Below are positions 53,217-60,988 of a DNA stretch of 64,000 nucleotides, in pieces. The stretch covers positions 434,001 through 498,000 of the forward strand of contig NZ_CP024847.1 of assembly GCF_002892535.1 (NCBI RefSeq). The letters are read 5' to 3'. The number at the start of each line of letters is the position of its first letter. Positions within the stretch are counted from its first letter, which is position 1. Source of the stretch: Aquella oligotrophica (GTDB lineage Bacteria; Pseudomonadota; Gammaproteobacteria; Burkholderiales; UBA11063). A program made the position numbers and the translations under genes. The notes below the pieces were generated by a model. The model made no database searches. It was not told where the DNA came from and worked only from the letters and a program-made list of their open reading frames with translations.

Positions 53217-53242
53217 AAAAGAGTGCACTTGCACTCTTTTTT
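53215..53242. terminator. Terminator between gyrA and the pilin-like gene
   Basis: AAAAAAGAGTGCA / TGCACTCTTTTTT forms a 12-13-bp stem with poly-A and poly-T flanks. It works in both directions for the convergent genes. Confidence 0.85.
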
Positions 53243-53723
53243 ATGTGCCATGACAATTGTCTGGTAGATATCTTTGTGCGAGGTCAGAGCTACATTGCCA
53301 GATTATGCCACCATGTGCATATCGTCCAGTAAATCTTATATGGGGTGAAGATAGTGGGTGGTCATCGCCATTTTCAAGATTGGGTACTTCAATGGTGTTA
53401 ACTGTTGCGATGAGTGAGATTTCGCTACTATTTTGCGGTTTCAATGCGGTAACCTGATTTATATAGGTTCCATTTATTTTAAATGGATTTGGCAATCCAA
53501 AAGATTCGTTGTCCAGTTTTGGGTAGTATGGAATGCCAGAGTTTTCATCAGCATATCCTTCAAGACGGTTTTGTATGGCAGTAATAATCAAAAATCCTTC
53601 ATGGATTTTTTTACGGCTTAGGTAGCTTTCGTAGGTTATTTTGAATGTCCAAGCTAATCCGGCAATTACAACAATAGAGATAATGAATACGTTCTTGAAT
53701 ATGGCAGGGGTTTTGGGTTTCAT
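53241..53723 (-). CDS. Type IV pilin-like protein with atypical N-terminus
   Basis: A 160-aa protein. A hydrophobic helix at about 10-26 is followed by TYESYLSRKKIHEGFLI, which resembles the pilin segment AYQDY..R..V.EGL. The end GGIIWQCSSDLAQRYLPDNC matches the C-terminal disulfide region of PilA pilins. The prepilin peptidase motif G-F-T-L-I-E is absent and no Glu5 can be placed, so ordinary cleavage and assembly are doubtful. It is a single gene, convergent with gyrA, with no pil genes near. It may be a diverged pilin or a membrane-anchored pilin-domain protein. Confidence 0.65.
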   Translation of the reverse strand: MKPKTPAIFKNVFIISIVVIAGLAWTFKITYESYLSRKKIHEGFLIITAIQNRLEGYADENSGIPYYPKLDNESFGLPNPFKINGTYINQVTALKPQNSSEISLIATVNTIEVPNLENGDDHPLSSPHIRFTGRYAHGGIIWQCSSDLAQRYLPDNCHGT

Positions 53724-53808
53724 AAATTTAGAAAATGCTAATAAAGGCGAAAATTTAACACAATAGAGTAAGCGCTGTCAATGGGTTTAAAAAAATGTAT
53801 CCAGCCGC

Positions 53809-53838
53809 TTGAGCTTTTTGCTAATACTATGCTATAAT
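53809..53838 (+). promoter_or_regulatory. Putative rplM-rpsI promoter
   Basis: TTGAGC at 53809-53814, an 18-bp spacer, consensus TATAAT at 53833-53838. The expected start near 53845 gives an 89-nt leader. Confidence 0.65.
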
Positions 53839-53857
53839 CCACGCCTACCACTTACCG

Positions 53858-53909
53858 TTACAAATATTTAATGTCGTAGGCACTGAGTTAATTACTCAGA
53901 TATTTGTAA
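53858..53909 (+). promoter_or_regulatory. Structured mRNA leader of rplM (candidate L13 autoregulatory site)
   Basis: A perfect 10-bp outer stem TTACAAATAT / ATATTTGTAA (53858-53867 with 53900-53909) encloses a one-sided 15-nt bulge and an inner stem CTGAGT-TAATT-ACTCAG. In E. coli the rplM-rpsI operon is controlled by L13 acting on its leader. Whether this structure is the analogue is inference. Confidence 0.45.
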
Positions 53910-53933
53910 TTATTAAAAATTAGGAACTCATAT

Positions 53934-54362
53934 ATGAAAACATTTTCGGCAAAAGCTCATGAAGTAAATCACGAGTGGTTTGTTGTAGATGCAGAAGATA
54001 AAGTATTAGGTCGTCTGGCATCTAAAATTGCTCACGTATTACGTGGTAAGCATAAAGCTATTTATACACCGCATGTAGATACTGGTGATTTTGTAGTTGT
54101 TACCAATGCTGACAAACTTGTTGTTACTGGTAAAAAAACATTGCAAAAAATATACTATCGTCACACTGGTTATCCTGGTGGTATTTACTCGCGTACTTTC
54201 AACCAAATGTTGGAAAAAGCACCTGAGAAAATTTTGATTAATGCTGTTAAAGGAATGTTACCAAAAGGTCCTTTAGGTTATGCTATGATCAAAAAATTAA
54301 AGGTATATGCTGGTGAATCTCATCCGCATGCTGCACAACAACCTAAGCAATTAGAAATTTAA
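53934..54362 (+). CDS. rplM: 50S ribosomal protein L13
   Basis: A 142-aa early-assembly protein of the large subunit. [60 protein letters not shown] and the end [23 protein letters not shown] are all canonical. SD AGGAA. rpsI follows after 14 bp. Confidence 0.98.
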   Translation: MKTFSAKAHEVNHEWFVVDAEDKVLGRLASKIAHVLRGKHKAIYTPHVDTGDFVVVTNADKLVVTGKKTLQKIYYRHTGYPGGIYSRTFNQMLEKAPEKILINAVKGMLPKGPLGYAMIKKLKVYAGESHPHAAQQPKQLEI

Positions 54363-54376
54363 TAGGATTACATTAA

Positions 54377-54769
54377 ATGGTTGGAAACTATAATTATGGT
54401 ACAGGTCGCCGTAAAAGTTCAGTAGCGCGCGTGTTTATCATCAAAGGTTCAGGTAAAATTGAAGTTAACGGCAAAGAATATGACAAATATTTTGCTCGCC
54501 CTACAAGCTGCATGATCGTGCGTCAGCCGCTTGAGCTTGTTGAACATTTATCTACATTCGATATCAAAGTAAATGTATTGGGTGGTGGTGAATCAGGTCA
54601 GGCTGGTGCAGTTCGCCATGGTATTACTCGTGCCTTGATTGACTTTAATCCGGAATTAAAACCTGCTTTGTCAAAAGCTGGTTTTGTTACTCGTGATGCT
54701 CGTGAAGTTGAACGTAAAAAATGTGGTCTGCGTAAAGCACGTCGCCGCAAACAGTTCTCTAAACGTTAA
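54377..54769 (+). CDS. rpsI: 30S ribosomal protein S9
   Basis: A 130-aa protein whose C-terminal tail reaches the tRNA P site. [43 protein letters not shown] and the basic tail [16 protein letters not shown] are canonical. It is the second gene of the rplM operon and is followed by a strong terminator. Confidence 0.98.
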   Translation: MVGNYNYGTGRRKSSVARVFIIKGSGKIEVNGKEYDKYFARPTSCMIVRQPLELVEHLSTFDIKVNVLGGGESGQAGAVRHGITRALIDFNPELKPALSKAGFVTRDAREVERKKCGLRKARRRKQFSKR

Positions 54770-54788
54770 TTCGTTTCAGAATTATGGG

Positions 54789-54817
54789 AAGCCTGCATTT
54801 TTGCAGGCTTTTTTTAT
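54789..54817 (+). terminator. Terminator of rplM-rpsI
   Basis: AAGCCTGCA-TTTT-TGCAGGCTT (54789-54810) followed by TTTTTT, a textbook intrinsic terminator. Confidence 0.92.
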
Positions 54818-54911
54818 TGTAAAATATTTTATGGTTTGTAATTCTACAATATGATTTTTGAATAATTACAGGATATAATCATGGTTGTATCCTTCTATAT
54901 ATGAGGTAAAT

Positions 54912-55645
54912 ATGAGTCATAAAAAAAGCCAGTATCGAAATCGTGAATATAGTTATGATATGGATCAACATAATGATAACTATCCTGAGCCTAGATACAA
55001 GTATTCACGTAGGGGCTATGCACCCAAAAGCAGATTTAAGACCTATTTATTAACTGGTATGGGTATCATTGGTGTCGCAGCAGCGAGTGTTGGTGTTACC
55101 AAGTATTATGATATGAAAAAACAACTGGATTCTGTTGCTGCACCTGCCAATAATCCAGAAACATTACCTCTACAAAATCCAACGACTAGCCAAATGGTAA
55201 AGATAATTTCAGTAACCCCAAATTATAAGGAGGTAAAGAAACCTTATCAAAGCTGTAAAAATGTAACTAGCACGGAGTATGTTCAAAATCAAAAAAATGG
55301 CATGACTGGAGGGGTTGTCGGTGGAGCTACTGGAGCTGTTGCCGGGGGATCATTGGTAATCAAATTAAACAAGGTGGTGTTGGTACGGCTATCGGCGCTG
55401 TAGTTGGTGCTACCGCAGGTGCATTAACGGGAAGGGCGATCCAGCGCTCAAATCAGCCAGAATATGTTGCTGAGCAGAAAACGAGTCAGCAATGTACAAC
55501 TCAATATAAGACTGTCAAGAAAGTCAATAATTATAATGTTGAATATATGTTGGATAATAATATTGCAACTACTGTTACGAAAAAATCTCTTAAGCCAGGA
55601 AGCACGATTTCTCTGAGTTCATTAAATGCATTAGTTGTTCATTAA
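54912..55645 (+). pseudogene. Glycine-zipper 2TM membrane protein, frameshifted at a G5 tract
   Basis: From ATG 54912 (GAGG upstream) the frame encodes a basic N-terminus, one membrane helix (about TYLLTGMGIIGVAAASVGV) and a linker. It then enters a glycine zipper (GMTGGVVGGATGAVAGG) and runs off to a stop at 55403. Just after GGGGG at 55344-55348 the +1-shifted frame continues without a stop to 55645: IIGNQIKQGGVGTAIGAVVG, then a QQCTTQYKTVKKV segment typical of the same family. A sixth G would restore one protein of about 244 aa. It may be a true mutation, a switchable tract or a sequence error. Confidence 0.8.
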
Positions 55646-55752
55646 AATATTTATTGGTAACAATTTGTTATGCAATAATCTTGAAAAACATGTGGTTATA
55701 TCATCTAACGGTGATAAACTCTAACCCTTGTTGTTTAAGATTGGGGATTGAT

Positions 55753-56148
55753 ATGGTTAAATGGTTTTTAACTATACTATTAACATTTACAGCGTTAATT
55801 TCATATGCTGATGGAAGTAATACTAGTCAGCCAACTAAGTATAAAAAATTAATGAATTATAATGTTTCCGGATTATGTAGCCAAAATGGCGGTAAAATGG
55901 TTACTCAATACACAGGTAGTCATAAGCCCTATCAGGTATGTATTTTTGATGATAATCGCCAATGTGAGGTTAAAGCACTAAATAGTGGTGCATGTCCTGT
56001 TGGTGGGATAAAGATAACCGGTTATGATAAACCAGAACAAGTTTATTGTGCGATTAAAGGCGGTGAAGTCAAAGCGGAAAAGCATGCTAAATGCCGCCTG
56101 CCAAGTGGGAAAATATATTCGGCACATAAACTATACTATGCAATGTAG
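55753..56148 (+). CDS. Exported protein with two DUF333-like repeats
   Basis: A 131-aa protein from the ATG at 55753 with GGGGA upstream. An earlier in-frame start at 55654 has no signal or ribosome site. Signal peptide to about SYA-DG. Two copies of the small Cys-rich DUF333 pattern are seen: GLCSQNGGKMV...VCIFDDNRQCEVKALNSGAC, and VYCAIKGGEVK...KCRLPSGKIYSAHKLYYA, the second lacking the last Cys. DUF333 proteins are small secreted or lipoprotein-like proteins of unknown role. It stands alone, 9 bp before hypA. Confidence 0.72.
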   Translation: MVKWFLTILLTFTALISYADGSNTSQPTKYKKLMNYNVSGLCSQNGGKMVTQYTGSHKPYQVCIFDDNRQCEVKALNSGACPVGGIKITGYDKPEQVYCAIKGGEVKAEKHAKCRLPSGKIYSAHKLYYAM

Positions 56149-56157
56149 TTATAAATC

Positions 56158-56499
56158 ATGCATGAATTTTCTTTATGTGAAGGAATTATAAAACAGGTAT
56201 TAAAGCAGAAAACTATTCTGCCAGAAGATATTGTCAGTATCAATATTGCTATTGGGGAATTAGCTGGGGTTGATATTGACTCTTTGCAATTTTGGTTTCC
56301 GGTGGTTGCAGCTAAGTTCCAATTAGCAGATGTTAAATTGAAGATAGATATTATTCCGGCGCGGGTAATCTGTAAATCCTGTAATACTGAATTTCATCTG
56401 CAAAAGTTATTTGATCCTTGCCCCGTTTGTAGTGCCTATGCTAATTATGATTTTTTATCTGGACGGGAATTATTGGTAAAATCAGTTAGCGCAAAATAG
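56158..56499 (+). CDS. hypA: Nickel metallochaperone HypA
   Basis: A 113-aa protein. The Ni-binding N-terminus is MHEFSLC (H2, E3). A zinc site is made by CKSC (72-75) and CPVC (88-91). SINIAIGELAGVDIDSLQFW matches the family. HypA delivers nickel for [NiFe]-hydrogenase and sometimes urease. No hypB, hydrogenase or urease gene is beside it, so its client is not in this window. Confidence 0.92.
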   Translation: MHEFSLCEGIIKQVLKQKTILPEDIVSINIAIGELAGVDIDSLQFWFPVVAAKFQLADVKLKIDIIPARVICKSCNTEFHLQKLFDPCPVCSAYANYDFLSGRELLVKSVSAK

Positions 56500-56556
56500 C
56501 TAGGTCATTTTGGCATATTTAGAGCGTTTAAACGCTTATAGAATAAAGGAATAATA

Positions 56557-57738
56557 ATGAATATTACCCAATTAGTTACTAATATACATCCAGAAGTTAT
56601 AAATTGGCGACGTGAGCTACATAAAAAACCAGAGCTATCGTATAATGAATTTAATACAGCTAATTATGTAGCGGATCTACTTACTCAATTTAGTGCTTAT
56701 GAGATTTCACGCCCAACGCCAAATAGTGTGGTGGCTCGATTGATCGGGAATAAGCCGGGTAATGTATTGGCCTTACGTGCCGATATGGATGCTTTGCCCC
56801 TTACTGAATTAAATGAATGTGATTACAAATCACAGCATAATGGGGTAATGCATGCTTGTGGACATGATGGACATTCGGCAAGCTTACTTGGGGTAGCCAA
56901 AATTCTCAGCCAACATAAAGATGAATTAGCTGGAGAAGTTCGTCTGATTTTCCAGCATGCCGAAGAAACACCGCCAGGTGGTGCAAAAGAGTTAGTTGAT
57001 CTGGGGGTTCTTGAGAATGTAGACATGATCATCGGGATTCATCTTTGGTCAACGATGCCAATTGGGAAAGTTGGCGTAATTGGTGGAGCAATGATGGCAG
57101 CACCAGACGTATTTAATCTGGAAATAAAAGGTAAGGGTGGACATGGTGGGTTTCCTCATCAGGCGATTGATACCATTACTATTGGTGCACAGGTAGTTAC
57201 CAATTTACAGCAGATCGTTGCACGGCAAATTAATCCGCTGGAGCCAGTAGTGATTTCGGTTACCAAGTTTATTAGTGGTACAACGCATAATATTTTGCCA
57301 CATACGGCAGAAATTGCCGGGACGGTTCGTACCTTTGATAATAAAGTTAGGCATACCATTCCTGAACTTATGGAACGGATTATTCGTGGAATAACTAGTG
57401 CACATGGTGCAGATTATGCGTTTAATTATACTTATGGTTATGATCCAGTAGTTAATAATCATGAAGTAGCCAACTTTGTTGAAGAAGTTGTGGTTGATAC
57501 GCTTGGTAGTGGGTGGGTTGATAAAATGGCACCTAATATGGCTGGTGAGGATTTTTCAGCTTATTTGGCTAAAGTACCGGGTTGTTTTATTTTTGTTGGT
57601 GCAGGTAATGAAGAAAAAGGGATTATTCATCCTCATCACCATCCACGCTTTAATATTGATGAAGATGCCTTAGCCGTTAGTATGAAAATCTTTCTTGGGG
57701 CAGTAGCAAAATATTTGGGTGGAAATAAATGCGCCTAA
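56557..57738 (+). CDS. M20D amidohydrolase (hippurate hydrolase/N-acyl-amino-acid hydrolase)
   Basis: Zinc-dependent amidohydrolase of 393 aa. INWRRELHKKPELSYNEFNT opens the family. Metal ligands are in MHACGHDGHSA, FQHAEETPPGGAK and the late HHHPRFNIDE. MAGEDFSAYL is conserved. It probably cleaves N-acyl or N-aroyl amino acids. The DUF3311 gene overlaps its end by 10 bp and a solute symporter follows, suggesting uptake and hydrolysis of one substrate. Confidence 0.9.
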   Translation: MNITQLVTNIHPEVINWRRELHKKPELSYNEFNTANYVADLLTQFSAYEISRPTPNSVVARLIGNKPGNVLALRADMDALPLTELNECDYKSQHNGVMHACGHDGHSASLLGVAKILSQHKDELAGEVRLIFQHAEETPPGGAKELVDLGVLENVDMIIGIHLWSTMPIGKVGVIGGAMMAAPDVFNLEIKGKGGHGGFPHQAIDTITIGAQVVTNLQQIVARQINPLEPVVISVTKFISGTTHNILPHTAEIAGTVRTFDNKVRHTIPELMERIIRGITSAHGADYAFNYTYGYDPVVNNHEVANFVEEVVVDTLGSGWVDKMAPNMAGEDFSAYLAKVPGCFIFVGAGNEEKGIIHPHHHPRFNIDEDALAVSMKIFLGAVAKYLGGNKCA

Positions 57739-57920
57739 CTCATTTAATTGCAGCAATTCCATGTTTTGCATTATTATTTGCCCCTTTTCTTGCCAATCGG
57801 GTAGAGCCGAGAGTTCTTGGTCTGCCATTTCTTTTATTCTGGATTATGTTTTGGATTGTTCTAACTACGGTTTTTATGTATATTGTTTTTTTGCTAGAGA
57901 AAAATAAAACAAATGAATAG
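57729..57920 (+). CDS. Small DUF3311-type membrane protein
   Basis: A 63-aa protein with two hydrophobic helices (about 5-22 and 28-56), separated by LANRVEPRVLGLPFLLFW, which is the DUF3311 pattern. Such proteins are regularly encoded just before SSS-family symporters and are thought to be accessory subunits. It overlaps the amidohydrolase by 10 bp and the symporter by 8 bp, so translation is coupled. Confidence 0.85.
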   Translation: MRLTHLIAAIPCFALLFAPFLANRVEPRVLGLPFLLFWIMFWIVLTTVFMYIVFLLEKNKTNE

Positions 57921-59349
57921 TGCAATTTTTGTTTTAGCTATTATTACTACGCTAGCATTTATTTTAGCAATTGTACAGGTAAAAGGCAAAAGTCATCAGC
58001 TTGAAGAATGGGCGGTTGGCGGACGCAGCTTTGGCGTTATACTTGTTTTTATTCTGATGGGCGGCGAACTATATACGACTTTTACTTTTCTTGGTGGTAG
58101 TAGCCTTGCGTACAATAAAGGTGGTGCTTGCTATTATATTCTTTGCTATTCCCCGATTGCTTACGTTCTTGGCTACTGGCTATTACCCGCAATCTGGAAA
58201 TATGCTAAAGAACATAATCTGATTTCCCAATCTGATTTCTATATCCGGAAATATGATAGTAAGGCATTGGGGATTTTAGTCTCGCTAATTGGTTTTATCG
58301 CGCTGATTCCATACCTAATTTTACAAATCAAAGGGCTTGGTATCATTGTTAGTGAGACTTCTTATGGTGTTATTTCGGCAAATTCTGCAATTTGGCTATG
58401 TTCCGCTCTGATGGTGATTTATGTTGTAATTGCTGGTATGCATGGCTCGGTACGGGTTGCGGTAGTAAAAGATATATTGATTCTTGCCATTGTCTTTTTT
58501 CTAGGTGTTTATTTGCCATATCATTATTATGGTGGAATTGAAAATACGATTAATCTGGTGGAAGCTAAGCATCCGGGATTTACGATGATTAGTAATAAGG
58601 ATTTTAATCCGGTATGGTTTGTTTCAACCGTTTTACTAAGTGCAATCGGCTTATATCTATGGCCACATAGCTTCACTTCACTCTATACCTCACAAAGTGC
58701 GAATGTACTAAAGAAAAATGCTATCTTGATGCCACTTTACCAGTTCCTACTGATGTTTGTTTTCATAATTGGTTTTGTTGCGGCTTTGCAATTACCCGGA
58801 CTAAATAAAGCACAAAGTGATTTGGCGCTTATTCGGCTAGTAATAAATACCTTTAGTCCCTGGTTTGTTGGTGTAATCGGTGCTGCCGGGGTATTGACGG
58901 CACTAGTTCCGGGGTCAATAATTCTTCTATCGATTGCAACCCTTTTTATCAAAAACATCATGATTCCAGTTATTCCGGCATGTGCTCGGAAAGAAATGTT
59001 ACTAGTCAAACTAAGTGTCCCATTTATAATGCTAATAGCACTAGTTGCCAATAGCTATGGTGGTGAAACTATAGTTGGATTATTGATCGTTGGTTATGGG
59101 CTGGTATCTCAATTATTCCCAGCCCTAGTCTTTAGCTTTTGCCAGAATAACCCAGTTAGTAAATTAGGGGCAATTGGTGGTATGTTAATTGGCGTCATGA
59201 TCATGTTTATATCGATACTAACCAAGGTCAATTTTAACGATTATTTACCTACTGTATTAAACGGTTTAAATGTCGGTATCATAGCACTAATTGCGAATCT
59301 AATTGTTACATTGATTATTAGCAGTTGTGAGAGAATATATCTCCGTTAA
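57913..59349 (+). CDS. Sodium:solute symporter (SSS family)
   Basis: A 478-aa protein with about 13 membrane helices. AVGGRSFGVILVFILMGGELYTTFTF at the start and GLGIIVSETSYG, AGMHGSVRVAVVKDI are family features. The substrate is unknown but is probably the amide or acid handled by the amidohydrolase encoded upstream. The end overlaps the convergent VOC gene by 4 bp. Confidence 0.88.
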   Translation: MNSAIFVLAIITTLAFILAIVQVKGKSHQLEEWAVGGRSFGVILVFILMGGELYTTFTFLGGSSLAYNKGGACYYILCYSPIAYVLGYWLLPAIWKYAKEHNLISQSDFYIRKYDSKALGILVSLIGFIALIPYLILQIKGLGIIVSETSYGVISANSAIWLCSALMVIYVVIAGMHGSVRVAVVKDILILAIVFFLGVYLPYHYYGGIENTINLVEAKHPGFTMISNKDFNPVWFVSTVLLSAIGLYLWPHSFTSLYTSQSANVLKKNAILMPLYQFLLMFVFIIGFVAALQLPGLNKAQSDLALIRLVINTFSPWFVGVIGAAGVLTALVPGSIILLSIATLFIKNIMIPVIPACARKEMLLVKLSVPFIMLIALVANSYGGETIVGLLIVGYGLVSQLFPALVFSFCQNNPVSKLGAIGGMLIGVMIMFISILTKVNFNDYLPTVLNGLNVGIIALIANLIVTLIISSCERIYLR

Positions 59350-59717
59350 ACGTGCTGATCCAGAAGGATAGTATTTCCATCTGGATCTACTAGCATAGAA
59401 TGTGCGGCACCCGTAGAATTTTCATCTGCTTCGACAGTAAATTTAACCCCCTGTGCTTTTAGCTGCTTTTGAATCTCACGGATATCGGTAAAATTCTCCA
59501 GCTTTTCAGCATTACAATTCCAGCCTGGATTGAATGTCAGAATGTTTTTCTCAAACATTCCCTGAAATAAACCAATCACATGCTCACCATTCTTTAGCAT
59601 TAGCCAGTTTTGTGCCTGATCTCCAGCAAAGATGCTAAACCCAAGTTTTTCATAAAATTTACGTGAAGCTTCAATATCTTTTACTGCTAAACTTACTGAA
59701 AATGCACCTAAATCCAT
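59346..59717 (-). CDS. VOC/glyoxalase-superfamily protein
   Basis: A 123-aa protein with paired beta-alpha-beta-beta-beta modules: GAFSVSLAVKDIEASRKFYEKLGF at the N-terminus and AHSMLVDPDGNTILLDQ at the C-terminus. The size and end resemble small glyoxalase/bleomycin-resistance or PhnB-like proteins. Metal ligands are not conserved enough to name a reaction. Convergent with the symporter gene. Confidence 0.8.
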   Translation of the reverse strand: MDLGAFSVSLAVKDIEASRKFYEKLGFSIFAGDQAQNWLMLKNGEHVIGLFQGMFEKNILTFNPGWNCNAEKLENFTDIREIQKQLKAQGVKFTVEADENSTGAAHSMLVDPDGNTILLDQHV

Positions 59718-59846
59718 ATCATTTCCTTATAAGATATAATTTTATTTCAGTAAATTATACTTTAATTTCCCATTTAATGTTTGATTATATTTATCTTTAA
59801 TTAATTTCTGATAATGTATGGATATAATAATGTCAGAACTTCATCT

Positions 59847-60734
59847 TTACCATGAGTAACTATACTTTATTGCATACACTTGTTGACTACTACTTAATTC
59901 GCTAATATTAAATCCACCTTTGCTATATGGTTCAGCTGCAATGGTATCTGGGTTATTGCTATTATAGACAAATTGCATATATGGGATAATTGCCTGATGT
60001 GGCGTAATCTTGTAGGCAAAACCCAGTTCGGTGGTAAGTTGATATTGCTGGACGCTACCATTCATGGTTTGATTTGGAGTTGGTCCTTCTGTTAGATTTC
60101 CGGTCAGTGAGACTTGTGATAATCCACCATAGATGTCTATATATGGCGCAAATTTATCACTTAACTTAAAAGTTTGTTTAAAGCCGGGTAAAATTGCATA
60201 ATTTGTTGAGTTAATATAATTTCCTTGCGTGTCTGCATATACCAGACTCATATTTTTACCTGCTTCTAGTCGTAAATATGGTGTAATATCATAATCATCA
60301 GTTATATGAAAGTTATATCCAAGTTTAAACACAGCCTTATAACCTTCAGGATTATTCTCTGATGAAGCTGGAACATCTGGGAAAGCTGGGTTTTGGCTTT
60401 GCATATTATATTTTGTATATAAACGACCTTCATAGTATAAACCATTTGCTAGAGTTTGGCTAAAAAAGGCAAATACCTGTGGACCTGAAGGTGTTTCTTC
60501 TAAAGCAGCTCCGGTTGAACTAATAGTTTTATCTATTGGTGCGGTTCCCAAATCACCGGAATAGGATTCGATTTTTTGCTGTTCAGCCAGTTTTTTTAAT
60601 GCCCGAATTTCTTCTTTAGTTAAGATAATGTCTGACTCTGATGAGTTAATTGTTGTGCTAGGTGGAAGGTTGGTATTGACAGCATAAGTCTTTCCGATAA
60701 AAAATATAGCGATTAAGTATAGTAATTTCTTCAT
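59847..60734 (-). CDS. Outer-membrane beta-barrel protein
   Basis: A 295-aa protein from ATG 60734, which has GGAG upstream and a signal peptide (MKKLLYLIAIFFIGKTYA). A longer in-frame start at 60929 would put 65 residues before the signal. After a helical stretch (LTKEEIRALKKLAEQQKIES) come alternating beta strands: FFSQTLANGLYYEGRLYTKY, YKAVFKLGYNFHI, TPYLRLEAG, APYIDIYGGLS. The chain ends in YAIKYSYSW, an aromatic C-terminus fit for BAM recognition. A porin- or OmpA/OmpW-like barrel, probably about 10-12 strands; no closer assignment. Confidence 0.78.
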   Translation of the reverse strand: MKKLLYLIAIFFIGKTYAVNTNLPPSTTINSSESDIILTKEEIRALKKLAEQQKIESYSGDLGTAPIDKTISSTGAALEETPSGPQVFAFFSQTLANGLYYEGRLYTKYNMQSQNPAFPDVPASSENNPEGYKAVFKLGYNFHITDDYDITPYLRLEAGKNMSLVYADTQGNYINSTNYAILPGFKQTFKLSDKFAPYIDIYGGLSQVSLTGNLTEGPTPNQTMNGSVQQYQLTTELGFAYKITPHQAIIPYMQFVYNSNNPDTIAAEPYSKGGFNISELSSSQQVYAIKYSYSW

Positions 60735-60988
60735 TAAGTACTCCAGTAAATTAAACATGCCGGGATTATAATGAGAGATTGTTTTTTTATCCTTATTCAA
60801 ATTTATAAAATAAATTAATTTGTTAATATTGTTTAAAATCAGAGTGTTATCGATAGTGTGTGTGGTTAAATTTGTTGCGCTGCAAAATATTATTATCTCC
60901 GCTGGCAGATTTAGTTTGAATATCCACATGAATGCTAGGGTTTGCGCTAAAATAATGATTTCAGATCAAGATGCGTGGGAGTAAAAGA

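Noticed and set aside
55344-55403. Programmed ribosomal frameshifting in the glycine-zipper gene
   Set aside because: GGG-GGA lacks the X-XXY-YYZ slippery pattern and I see no obvious stimulatory structure. A missing G is the simpler explanation, so programmed shifting is kept only as a remote option.
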